A stretch of 64,000 nucleotides of DNA from Hygrophila difformis (taxonomy: Eukaryota > Streptophyta > Magnoliopsida > Lamiales > Acanthaceae): positions 38,150,445 to 38,214,444 of the forward strand of contig JAOANR010000009.1 of NCBI GenBank assembly GCA_030278955.1, given 5' to 3'. Under the pieces are notes generated by a model that was not told the DNA's origin, ran no database searches, and saw nothing but the letters and a program-made list of their open reading frames with translations. Position numbers and translations under genes: made by a program. Positions 23,902-33,874 of this stretch are shown in pieces (the first letter of the stretch is position 1; each line of letters opens with the position of its first letter).

Positions 23902-24140
23902 CGTGACTTATTGTTCGATTGTTTGATTGTTGATTGTTTGGTTGTTTGTTTTCTTGTTTGTTTGTGTGTGATTGTTTGATTATTGTTTGTGTTATTTTAT
24001 TTTATTGTTTGACTGAACCAATAATTGAAATTTCCTAGTTGCCTACGTACCCTGTGAAGGGATCAAGTCATTACGGAGTTGAAAACAATTTGAATTTGTT
24101 TATTTATTGATTTGGGATAAATAACATTCGGGTTGTTACA

Positions 24141-24155
24141 TCCTCCCCCGCTTAA
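24141..24155 (-). promoter_or_regulatory. Outer polypurine tract (F)
   Basis: The minus strand reads CTTAAGCGGGGGAGGA directly before the outer LTR start at 24140. Confidence 0.8.
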
Positions 24156-24235
24156 GATTACAGTTATATCCCAATAAATGCCTATGTATTATTCTCGAGA
24201 AGGTTCGGGTTTTGCTGTATACGATCATTTCTCAC

Positions 24236-25237
24236 TGAGCTGGCAAGTCAGCTTGATCGACGTCATTCAGTTGTCCTAAAGTTCTTCCTTGATTTCCTTG
24301 CTGAGGGTTCACCAAATCTAGTCTCTTCTCAATCATCTCCTCACGAATATTGCATTCTCGAATTATGTGGTCTTCCCCACCACATCTATAACAAGTTCCA
24401 CACCTTGGGCATTCGCGCACCAGATGGGCTTTGTGGCACTGCGGGCAACGTGGTATGGCTGTACCCCGGGCAACATTCCTCCCATTATTAAAACCTTTAT
24501 TCTTATTCTCCTTTGGTTCATTGAACCCAGCTTGACCATTGTTCTTCCTGAAATTTCCATTGTTATTGTTTCGACTCTTTTTCTCAAATCCTTGCTCGAC
24601 TCACCATTTTCCTTATGCTTCAATTGCTGGATTCGAGCAATTGCTACAGCGCGATCATATATCGTCTGTAGGTTCGTGAATTGTCCTACTGCAAGTATCT
24701 CCCGGATACAATGGTTAGACCCATCTCAAATTTCTGAGCATTGTAAGAGTCGGTTGGTACTAGCCTCGTAGCAAATCGTACTAGTTCCTTGAATTTGGTG
24801 TAGTACTCTTGCACTGTTTGTGCACCTTGCTTCAAGTTGATGAATTCCTCGTATTTCACAATCTTGGTGCTCAGTGGGTAGAATCTTTCCCTCAAGGGTT
24901 CCTTAAGTTCTTCCCAGGTGTAGGCTTCTTCGCCTTCCTCTGCATTCGATTGAAAGTTTTGCCACCACTCATCGGCTTCGCCTCCTAAGTAGTAGGTCGC
25001 ACTCGTCAGGGCATTTGATAACATTAAAAAGTTTATCAAAGGTACGGATCCACCCCTCTCGATTGGCAGGATCCTCTTGCCAATCATAGTGTGGTGGTTG
25101 ATAAGGATTCACTAACGCTAGGTAGTTGATTCGAGCTACGGGCGGAGGTACTGCTGCTTGTGCCCCATGCACCTGAGCATTTCCTAACGCTACAAGAACT
25201 TCCTCTACAGTTTTTAAACTTTTTTCCATATTGTTGG
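24236..25237 (-). pseudogene. gag: F gag, frameshifted, with pol absent downstream
   Basis: Similar to the E2 gag. Visible parts are NNMEKSLKTVEEVLVALGNAQ, WIRTFDKLFNVIKCP, YYLGGEADEWWQNFQSNAEE, QEYYTKFKELVRFATRLVPT, a zinc knuckle (CPRCGTCYRCGGEDHIIREC, with part of the first finger fused to the second) and the terminal GRTLGQLNDVDQADLPAQ followed by TGA. The frame breaks near 25020, 24690 and 24400. Only about 80 bp separate the stop from the polypurine tract. The N-terminus is cut at PNNME by insertion of G, with GTTGG (25233-25237) the likely left target duplication. Confidence 0.85.
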
Positions 25238-25580
25238 TGTAACACCCCGGTTTTTGGTAACCCAGGTCGGGATGTCACCGCCACACCTTCCTAGCAAGAC
25301 ACGACTTCCTCGAGCTTGCTAGAGAGATGCAAGGCTATGGTTTCAGTGTTTAAAACATTTGAGTAATTAAAAGCCCATCGTATATAACTTGAAACTAATA
25401 AATAGTTGCAGCGGAAAAATAATATCTAAGTATAATTATGTGTAATGCAGCGAAAAAGTAAATACTGGGCCAACATGGCCAAGACACGGGTTAAACATGC
25501 CCGTTCATGCAATATACTACGAATATAATTTAAATAATGAAATTAGTGTTTATTTTCCCAAATGTGCCCATGTATGCATG

Positions 25581-26606
25581 TAGACCTGTCAAAACGGGCT
25601 TAGCCCGTTGGGCCGGCCCGCCCCGCAAGGTAAAAAATGCGGGGCGGGTTCAACTTTTAGAGGCCCGTTTAGATGCAGGCCTCAACGGGCCCAACCCGCG
25701 GCGGGGCGGGCTTTTGCGGGTTAGGCCCGCGGTGGGGCGGGCCTACCCGCGGGCTTTCAGTTTTTTTTTTTCTTCGTTGTGTATCGATTGAATTTATTAT
25801 TATTTAACATGAATGTTTAGCATAATGTCATCAAACATTTAAATTATTAAATTGATTGTATATTGAATTATATTAATACAAATTATCTGTCTCTTCTAAT
25901 ATTTCCATGGTCATTAATTTTATGGGTATCAAGTTTTTAAGTTTAAAATTCCTTATTATTCTATTTATTAAAAATTATTAGTGCAGACAAATTTTTATTT
26001 TTTAAATATAAATTAATAAATTATGCCCATAAAATCTTACCTAATAAAATACAAAATTTAGTGAATTATGTCCAGACAGTATTACCTACTAAAATATAGA
26101 ATTAATGAATTATATTCAGACAATCTTACCTAATACAACTATAGCAAAGACTTAATCTATTTGATCTAAAATTTTATGAGTTCAATAATTAATTATAAAA
26201 TTTTTGTCACACATATTATATTTTGCAAAATATAATATACTCCTTTAGTATTAAAAATGGAATAATCATAAATTCTTTTAAATAATTATTCAAAAAACCC
26301 ACATTAAAGTAAATAATTGTGCCAATAAATTTACACTTACTTATTTATAATCACAAATACGAGTTATAAATCTCTTTATTCATTTTTAATATATACATTA
26401 AAAAATATATCCGATTTTTTTTTACAAATAAAAAAATAATACTATTATTTAAATAAAAATCCCGCAGGCCGCCCCCATAACCCGTGGCCCGCATGTGGGG
26501 CGGGTCGGGCCTAGACATTTTGAGCCCGCCCCGTTCAAGCCCGCAAAAATGCGGAGGCCCGCGCGGGCCAACCCGTTTCGCCCACGGGCCCGTTTCGACA
26601 CCTCTA
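25581..26606. mobile_element. Non-autonomous hAT transposon, 1026 bp
   Basis: Perfect 8-bp target duplication TATGCATG (25573-25580 and 26607-26614). Terminal inverted repeats: left TAGACCTGTCAAAACGGGC and right (reversed) TAGAGGTGTCGAAACGGGC, a plant hAT-type end. The subterminal regions are strongly GC-rich with many GGCCCG/CGGGCC blocks (25600-25760 and 26460-26600). The interior is AT-rich without a transposase ORF, so it would need a transposase in trans. Confidence 0.92.
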
Positions 26607-27063
26607 TATGCATGTGATCATGCAAATTCCTCATACTCTGAAAGAAAAAGAGAAATGGTTTGGGTCAGCAAAACGAGCTGAGTAAGTTAACACTTAACAT
26701 GATTAAGGGGTTTCAAAGCCATTAATTTAATTTAAATAAAAACATGCTACTAGATAATAAATAATCTAATTTAATTTAATAGATAACAACTTGCATAATT
26801 TAAAAACATGGATTCTAGTCAATCATGCTCACAATATAATTTAAATAAATGCAATAAATGATAAAGCAATAAATAAAGTCTTTTAATTATCCCCAATTAC
26901 TCCAAGATCATGTATCTCAAGTTTTTCTCGATTGCATTGCAATCTCCACAGTTTTTCAAGTAGCCTTGGCCTAAGCCAAATCCGCCATACCCAGTACCAC
27001 TCCGGAGCCTCGGGAAACCCATACGGATACTCCCGAGAGTGTAGGCCCAAAATATATATCTCG

Positions 27064-27068
27064 CCGTT
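27064..27068. repeat. Target site duplication CCGTT, left copy (E2)
   Basis: CCGTT precedes the E2 terminus at 27069. An identical copy at 55428-55432 follows the other end. Confidence 0.93.
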
Positions 27069-29816
27069 TGTAACACCCCGGTTTTTTGTCACCCAGGTCG
27101 GGGTGTCACCGCCACACCTCCCTAGCAGGACACGATTTCTCCGAGCTTGCTAAAGAGATGCAAGGCTATGGTTTTTCAGAATTTAAAACATCCAAACAAC
27201 CCATTGTAATATAGCTCGAAAATAATATCGTTACAGTTGCAGCGGAAAATCATATTTACATATATAATGCAGCGGAATTTAAAAATAGGGCCAACATGGC
27301 CAAAGCACGGGTTAAACAGGCCCGTTCATGCAATTTCTAGTCTAACGCAAAATTTAAAAATAAAGTATTTTCCAAAAATTCCCATGAATGGATATGATGA
27401 TGCATATTCTACAGCTCTGAAAGAAAAACGGAAACAATATGGTTTGGTCAGCAAAAACTTGCTGAGTAAGTTAACACAAACATGATTATGGGGTTTCAAA
27501 GCCATTAATTAGATTTAAAGAAAACATGTGCATAACACCCCATAATTTAATTTATTTATCTAATAATAATTTAATTGCATAATTTAAAAGACATGAATTT
27601 CATAAGATCATAAATATAGCTTGCAAAATAATTAAATAAATTGACATAAATTTAAAAGCACAATTTAACCGCAATTTAATTTAAACAAATGGCTTGCTTC
27701 GTTTCTTTCACAGATCACCACCGCTAGGGCTCTTATGTCCGCCAGCCTTACGCTCGGGCTCTTATGTCCACGAGTATCATGGTCAATCTTTTAATAGGTT
27801 CATTACGTCCGCTGACCATACAATCAATATGTCGCTAGGGCTCTTATGTCCACTAGCCATACACTTGGGCTCTTATGTCCCAAGCCGTAGACAAAATTGA
27901 CAGTATCCAGATTAGTCATAAACCCCAATGTTTTAATCTTCTCTTTGTTTAGAAAGACCAATTTTCAAAATTTAGTAAGTTTCTCAAAATATACTATTTC
28001 AGGACGCTATCCCCTCCGATATCATTTAAAATCATTTTCAATAAGATTTTCAAGATTTGACTTGGTCAAAACTACTGTTTACTCCAAAATTAATTAAAAA
28101 TCGGTTTCAAGTCCAAAAATTCTGAAATTTGACCAGTGTCTCGAGAACACAGAGATGAACAAGTTTCATGTTTTACGTTTTTCGATCCGGCATACGGAAG
28201 TAAGTCAAAAACATCGATTTCTAACAGGTTACAAATCTGTCCGAATCTTTACGACAGCAGTTACTAAATTTCGAGATCTACCATAGCAAACCAACTCCAA
28301 AATTGATGAAATTTTATAGGGAGATGCTTAAGACATATATCTACAAGTTTTATGTTCAACAAAAGATCTAATTCACCCTATATCTATTGTCAAAAACGCC
28401 AACAACTTTGGGCCAAGAATCTGTCAAGATTTCAAGATCTAAATTTAGAACAGTTCGGTTTGGAGTCAAATTCCGATATCAAACCTCAACGAAAAATTCC
28501 AAAAATTTACGGAGGTGTTCTTAACGTATAGATCACAACTCTTATGTTTAGCACCAATCCTAAATCGGTCTAGATCTAGGGTAAAAAGCAACCTCAAGTT
28601 CGGATAAAGAATCTATCACCGTTTCAAGATCTAAGTCAAAGGCAGGTCTGTTTTTGGTCGTTTTCGGATATCAAAACACAATGAAAATTTATGAAAATTT
28701 TACAGTAGCTAGATCTACATCTTAAGAACGTTTTTTGTGTTTTAAGTTTTCTCGTTTGAGCAGGTTTAAGGGTTCGGAAAAATCATGCAAAAACATTGCG
28801 CCGTTAAAGATTTCGTTTGACAGATTTTTAAGTTCTTGATTTAAATCTTTAGATTAGATATATTTTAATTCGCCCAAAACCATAGTAAGGTTAACTTACA
28901 AGAATTGGATTATCCGGCTCGTCGATTCGTAGGCGTGGCTTCCACGTTCACCGTTTATCTCCTCGGTTCGTCGGGTTCTTCGTTCTAGATCTGAATCGGG
29001 GTGTAGAAGAGAAAGAGATCGGGTTAGGATTCGTTTTCGAATCAAGAATGGAAAAAGATTAAATCGGATCTTACCACGACGATAGAAGACTTCCGAATTT
29101 CGTCCATGGCAGTCCCTTCTCTTAATTTCGTGCCTCCGACGACTCCGGAATTAGGGTTTGATGTGTAGAGATTTTTCGTAGGGTTTTGAAAAGTGTTTGG
29201 GGCTAATTAGGATGTTTATTTATAGATGTAAAGGACCTAAAGGACGTCCAAAGGCAACCCTAGGATGTCTTGAGTCGCAAGGTGAGCAACCGAAGTCGAA
29301 AAATTCGGATTCGGGCGAGTAAATCTCGCAACGGGCGAATCTGTCCGATGGCGCGGCCTTGGCGCGCCGTTTAGCCAAAAACCGCACGGCCACCGCGCGG
29401 CCCACGCCTGGACTTCGGTCCGGGCGGGTCATGCGATCCGTCGGGCATTTCTTCCTCTCTCTATCGGACTTCTATCCCTCTATGTTCTCGGATTCGGATT
29501 TTCGGGATATTTTCGGGCTTAGGGTTTAGGAACTAGGAGCCCCTATCTTAATTCTTACTCGGGTCTAGATTTAATATTGGCCTCGAATTCTCGAGTCCAT
29601 TAGTGTCGGGTACACTTGTACAATTTGTTTGATTAATTTATCTTTGGCTTTACGGGTATTGGAAATTTTTATTCCTTTTTAATTTAAATTCCATTTCCCA
29701 TCTCTTATGATTCTTTATCTATTTATCATGTTCATTTATTTATTATATTTATTTATTATTTATTTATGTATTTATTTATTTATTTATGTTATGTTGCAAA
29801 ATTCCCGGGTATTACA
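27069..29816 (-). repeat. E2 3' LTR (2748 bp, inner start)
   Basis: It runs from TGTAACACCCCGG (left) to the reverse of TGTAATACCCGGG (29816), the same point at which the 5' LTR of this element ends (55427). Sense TATA-like sequence lies near 29218-29226. It contains a GGGCTCTTATGTCC hairpin array and diverged 180-200-bp modules, and no coding sequence. Confidence 0.88.
27717..27893 (-). repeat. Constant-loop hairpin array in E2 3' LTR
   Basis: GGGCTCTTATGTCC recurs four times. On the plus strand it is flanked by different pairing stems: GCTAG/CCAGC, CTCG/CGAG, GCTAG/CTAGC, CTTGGG/CCCAAG. A longer 7-bp stem ATGGTCA/TGACCAT lies between. The same array is at 53362-53541 in the 5' LTR. Confidence 0.85.
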
Positions 29817-30081
29817 GTCTACCCTCCTTAAGAATCAACTTCATCCTCCAAGTTGTGTTTCGGCTTTTCTCGTGTTAAGAACGAATTCTTTTGTTTGTTT
29901 TATTATTTTGTGACTGAACATAGAATTAAAACTTCTAAGTTGCCTACGTACCCTGTGAAGGGATCAAGCCATAATGTAGTTCAAAACAATTTGAATTTGT
30001 TTATTTATGATTTAGGATACACCGTATCGAGTCGAACTCCAAAAATAAATTATTACGGGGTATCACATCCTCTCCCCCTTA
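29817..30081 (-). promoter_or_regulatory. Two polypurine tracts of E2 with relic LTR start between them
   Basis: In element sense: the outer tract (30081-30068, CTAAGGGGGAGAGGA), a relic LTR start TGTGATACCCCG at 30067, about 210 bp, a decayed copy of the conserved hairpin (29855-29835), then the inner tract and the actual LTR start at 29816. The outer start was not used by this copy, because its 5' LTR lacks this segment. Confidence 0.8.
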
Positions 30082-30138
30082 GGACTTCAGTTATGTCCCC
30101 ATAACTGCCTATACGTTATTCTCAAGAGGGTTTGGGTT

Positions 30139-30332
30139 TTAGTCTTGTTCCTCGTCCCTCTCTCCTTGCTGAAGGTTCTCCAAATCTATCCTCTTTTCGA
30201 TCGCCTCCTCCGGCGTTCGACATCCCCTAGCCTTGTGACCAAGCTTGCCGCACCTATTGCAGGTTCCAGGCTTCGGGCATTGGCGCACCAGATGTGTATG
30301 GTTGCATCGTGGGCAGCGTGGTATAAACGCAC
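30139..30332 (-). CDS. gag: E2 gag, 3' exon-like part (zinc knuckles; separated by D insertion)
   Basis: This continues the gag frame from 51045 exactly in phase across the D insertion (CGCAC is duplicated). It encodes two zinc knuckles, CPRCNHTHLVRQC and CNRCGKLGHKARGC, and ends EERDEEQD-like before TAA (30141-30139). The protein was about 361 aa before D arrived. Compared with E3 gag it lacks the Gln/Asn-rich tail and the gag-protease junction, so termination here is a proper gag end. Zinc knuckles bind the element RNA during packaging. Confidence 0.85.
30328..30332. repeat. Target site duplication CGCAC, left copy (D)
   Basis: CGCAC flanks D on the left. The second copy is 51045-51049. 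Confidence 0.93.
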
Positions 30333-33102
30333 TGTAACACCCGCGAAAAAAAAAACAAATTCAAATTGTTTTGAACTACGTCATGACTTGATCCCTTCAC
30401 AGGGTACGTAGGCAGCTTGGGAATTTAAATACCAAGTTTAGTCATAAAATAAATCACAAAATAAAAACATAACCGAAAGCATCCCAATGTTTAAACCCGA
30501 AGAAACCAAAACACAACTTCAGTAAAATCATTAAGGAAGGACGGGACGAGTTTAAGTAGACGAATTATCATACGGAAGTTAGATCGAATTCGTAAATAAA
30601 CCCACGTGAGAATTTCGAGTCGGGAATGACCCGAAAAGTCGGACCAAGAGCGCGAAGGATAGAAACCCGATCGAGAAAAGGAAGAAAAGAACCGACGGAC
30701 CACACGAACCGCACGAACCGGCCGGTTCGGCGGCGTGCACCCCGCGCGCGCACGCGCGGCCACCGCGCGGGGAAAGGGAGACGCATCCCAGGACTGTTCG
30801 CGCGCACTCCGCGCGGACAAAGGCTTATGTGCGCGCCACCACCGCGCCAGAGGTGCAGGAGGTGTAAACTTTCCTTCTATGGCAATTTTCTTGCCAAAAA
30901 TCCGTCCCCTATCGAGGGGAAGCGGATCAAGGCAGTGGGGAAGGTTATAGGGGCTGTGTTGGCCGCCCCTCCCCTTAGTTTTCAGTTTCTCAAAACCCTA
31001 GACACTCACAACTCCCTCTCCAAGCCAAAACTCATCCGACGACAACTTCCGGCGAACATTCCGGCGACGGCGAGGCAAACGGGACGAAGGCACTGCCCCA
31101 TAGAATCTTGGTAAGCCATAGTTTAATGTTTTAGTTCGTCCATAACACTTAGAAACTCAAAATCTAACCCGTTTCCTTTACTACGATTTCACGCCGGAAA
31201 ACGAACGAAAAGCGATCGGAAGGGTTGGCCGTTCGTCGGGACCCTAGAACGTCCGGATACCCATCCTAGTAATCCTAATCTTCAAATCTGTAAGTTAAAA
31301 CCTTACTCACAAATTTTCGTGCTTATTGGTTGTTTAAAACTCGAGATATAGTCTTGTAACAAAAATCGGTTTTCAAAAACCCTATTTTCGTCCAATTTCA
31401 AAGACTCGCCTAAAACTCGACCTTCGGGAATTCAAACCGAAAACTTTTCAACATAAAAGTTGTTCCTAACACCTTTATCTATCTTGTATCCAAATTTCAG
31501 CCGTTGACATTAATATTTGCTATCCCAAATCATGCTGTAAACTTTCTGTGACAACCCGAACATTTCAAACTGTGACAGTTTCTCTTACTCGACTTGATGC
31601 ATGTTTTTCACCCATTTTTAGAATGATTCAACTTTGCATTCCTAAACAAAAGTTGTAGATAATTGTGTCTAGATTATGAATATAAAATTTCACGAATTTT
31701 GGTGTTCATTTGATATGCCCAACGGTCAAATTTCAGAACTGCTTTAAAACCTTTTCGGAGCCCGCGAGTATACAGTGGGTTGTGGTCGATTTTTGAGTAT
31801 CAAGAATTCATTATTTTCAAATTCTTAAAACATGAAAGTTGTTCCTTAACGTGTGTTTGTATTTACTGTAAAAATTTCGCATCAATTGGTTTTGAAATGA
31901 ATTTTTAATCGGCGTCGTACTAACCTGTGACGAAACCCGTTTTTGAGACAGAAATTATCTTTGCAAAGAACTCGAAATTCAACTCACTTCAAACCTTATT
32001 TCCAAAAACTTAAAACATGAAAGTTGTTCATGTGTATGTTTTCGAACTACTGTAAAAATTTCAGAATTTTTGGTGTAAAGACGAATTTTTAATTAAGAAA
32101 GGCGTAAACTGCCTCGAATAGGATTTTTCGAACTTGAGAAAACTCGAACCATGAAAACGCGATATCGATCATTTGATAACATTGAAATACGAACTTTCAA
32201 AAAATCCCGTTCACTAGGCCGAGCCGATCTTCATGCTATCATTATCTTTGAGACTGCCTCGTTAGTGGTCTCCTTACTATCTAAGATTGCCTCGTTAGTG
32301 ATCTCGCGCGCTGTATTTTTGGATCGCCTCGTTAGTGGTCCTACTATCTTTTTCAGACTGCCTCGTTAGTGGTCCCCCATTGTTTGGACTGCCTCGTTAG
32401 TGGTCCTATGTTGAGATTGCCTCGTTAGTGATCTCCCGGTATGGTGTCCTCTTCTTAGTCGACGGGATAAAATGTAAAAGACTTGTGTGAGTGTTCCATT
32501 ATGCTTAAATCGTATTTATCATGTTTTTAAATTATGTATTTAAAATTAAGCATCTTAAATTATGCTTAAATTACGCTTTTAAAATTATGTCCTTTAATCA
32601 TGTTTTCCGTTGCAAATAAATTATGTATTTTAAATTTATGTATGGAAAGCGAGATCTTTAGTTTAAACACATGTAACCCCTTTTATTTGTTAGTTAGGGA
32701 TTAACTTACTCAGTATATCTTTATACTGACAACCGTTGTCGTTTTTTTTTTCTTTTACAGAGTATGTCGAGTGACGCATGCACACGCATTTGGGGGGGAT
32801 ATATTTGTGAACGTTTTTAATTACTGCATCATACTACTGTTTTACCGGGTCTGTTAAACCCGAGGTTTTGGCTGTGTTGGCCGTGACTACTTTTCCGCTG
32901 CACTTACCTTATCCATGCATGATGACTTTTACCGCCGTACTATGATTGAAGTATTAATAAATTCCGGATTCATTGTTGAATGTTTTAAAACTTTGCATAC
33001 CCATAAGCCTTGCACTTCCTTAGCGAGCTCGGGAAGCCGTGTCTTGCTAGGGAGATGCGGCGGTGACACCTCGGCCTGGGTTACCAAATCCGGGGTGTTA
33101 CG
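30333..33102 (+). repeat. D 5' LTR (2770 bp, outer start)
   Basis: It starts TGTAACACCCGCG and ends GGGGTGTTACG (ACA changed to ACG). The inner hairpin and tract are decayed (near 30520-30560). There is a GC-rich block at 30640-30830, donors at 31111 (GTAAGC) and 31290 (GTAAGT), four diverged modules of about 180-200 bp around AAAGTTGTT (about 31450, 31650, 31831, 32016), a hairpin array (32250-32435), and an acceptor after a long pyrimidine tract (AG at 32759-32760). ORFs of up to 162 codons across the GC-rich block are incidental. Confidence 0.9.
32250..32435 (+). repeat. Six hairpins with constant loop and covarying stems (D 5' LTR)
   Basis: The loop TGCCTCGTTAGTG (13 nt, first base C in unit 3) is repeated six times. 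Stems around it pair although they differ: GAGAC/GTCTC, AGAT/ATCT, GGAT/GTCC (one G-U), GAC/GTC, GGAC/GTCC, GAGAT/ATCTC. The same array in the 3' LTR is at 50195-50380. Confidence 0.93.
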
Positions 33103-33105
33103 AGT

Positions 33106-33117
33106 TGGTATCAGAGC
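33106..33117 (+). promoter_or_regulatory. Primer binding site, initiator Met-tRNA (D)
   Basis: TGGTATCAGAGC lies three bases after the LTR end and is identical to the E1 site. Confidence 0.9.
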
Positions 33118-33475
33118 CCGGAATTTTATTTTGAAGCTATTATTATTATTAGTAATATTATTATTATAATTATTTTGAAACTAATATTTTAAACCCTAGT
33201 AATATTTTTAAGTATATTACTTTTACAGACCACTAGTTTTATTTAGTCCAAAAATTTATTTATAGCCCAATGTTTTAGCCAAGGAAAGGAAAAAAAATTA
33301 AACTTTTCGGCCCACTATAGAGGCCCAACCTTTAGCAATTTATTTTAAACATACGAATGAATTAAATTTTAATGGGAAGGGACTTGCACTTGCATGTTGC
33401 ATATAGATCTAATTTCTGCACATCTTGACTTTGCCTAAAATAGATCCTAACTCTGACCTACCTTGTCAACATTAG

Positions 33476-33874
33476 ATGGCCGAGCCCAACGCGAACATGG
33501 TCAATTTGATGGTGAAATTGATGAACGCATACCTCGAGGGCCAACAGCACATCAATTACTTCAAAACTCGGGTAAGACAGTTGGAGGGTAACGTGGCCCA
33601 TCTGGGTCATCTTAGGGAGGCAGACCATCACCACATAACCCAGCTGCAGGAGCAAGTCACGCAGCTCCAGGCCCAAGTGGCCCAGCTCCAGGACAAGGGT
33701 GATGGCTTGGAGGAGCAAGTGGAGAACCTGGGCTGGGACTTGACCAACCTAACCCAGGACGTTGGAGAGGCGATCCTCCAGAACCTGGGCCCTGGCCCCG
33801 ACGTCGCTGCTCCCATTGACGTATCCAGCGACGAGGACGACCCCATCGAGGATGCCCCTGCCTATCCCCTCTAG
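33476..33874 (+). CDS. ORF0: conserved coiled-coil protein (D), 132 aa
   Basis: Intact ORF that starts MAEPNANMVNLMVKLMNAYLEG and is about 65% identical by eye to ORF0 of E1, including HLGHLREADHH (residues 43-53) and the acidic end IDVSSDEDDPIEDAPAYPL. Residues 55-95 are a Gln/Leu-rich heptad repeat (QLQEQVTQLQAQVAQLQ), so a strong coiled coil is expected. It is GC-richer than its E1 homologue. It survives in an element that has lost gag and pol, which suggests that the protein or its RNA is needed in cis. Confidence 0.78.
   Translation: MAEPNANMVNLMVKLMNAYLEGQQHINYFKTRVRQLEGNVAHLGHLREADHHHITQLQEQVTQLQAQVAQLQDKGDGLEEQVENLGWDLTNLTQDVGEAILQNLGPGPDVAAPIDVSSDEDDPIEDAPAYPL

Larger units (their letters stand above)
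20961..24140 (-). repeat. F 3' LTR (about 3.18 kb to the outer start)
   Basis: The left end is TGTAACACCCCGG, the reverse of the family LTR terminus. The inner start (reverse of TGTAATACCGG) ends at 23862. The conserved hairpin is at 23882-23901 and the outer start (reverse of TGTAACAACCC) at 24140. It contains the T-arm-like array (21727-22040). Splice-site candidates in sense direction are a donor near 22999-23005 (GTGGTAAGTCG) and an acceptor near 21308-21313. No coding sequence is supported. Confidence 0.85.
20961..25237 (-). mobile_element. F: gag-only Tekay-derived element, 3' half (5' end beyond window)
   Basis: Minus-strand order from right to left: gag (25237 to 24236), about 80 bp, polypurine tract, 3' LTR. 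There is no protease, RT or integrase between gag and the tract. E2 has the same arrangement, so this is a family of gag-only elements and not a one-off deletion. The insertion point in K is flanked by TCTTA (20956-20960). The partner duplication and 5' LTR are not in the window because G interrupts gag at 25238. Confidence 0.8.
25238..27068 (-). repeat. G 3' LTR, left part (carries hAT insertion; continues at 55433)
   Basis: It starts with the family terminus TGTAACACCCCGG, inside the gag of F. It is interrupted by a hAT element (25581-26606) and ends where E2 is inserted (CCGTT at 27064-27068). In element sense a TTGGC-TTAG-GCCAA hairpin lies near 26970-26985, at the position where other subfamilies have GCCGG-type hairpins. 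The remainder of this LTR is at 55433-57448. Confidence 0.85.

Noticed and set aside
20961..24140. Solo LTR inserted in K
   Set aside because: The right flank is not TCTTA but a polypurine tract followed by gag, so it is the 3' LTR of element F.
27069..27092. Continuation of G LTR across 27069
   Set aside because: A second LTR terminus TGTAACACC starts here after CCGTT, and the missing part of the G LTR is found at 55433 behind the other CCGTT copy.
30626..31114. 162-codon Arg-rich ORF in the D LTR (and its twins at 37356-37830)
   Set aside because: It spans the GC-rich U3 block without stops by composition; there is no domain, the 3' LTR twin is frameshifted relative to it, and it covers the expected promoter and TATA region.
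32250..32435. CRISPR-like array (repeats with spacers)
   Set aside because: Plant nuclear context, repeats of 13-23 nt with irregular spacing, located within an LTR and duplicated in both LTRs; no cas genes.
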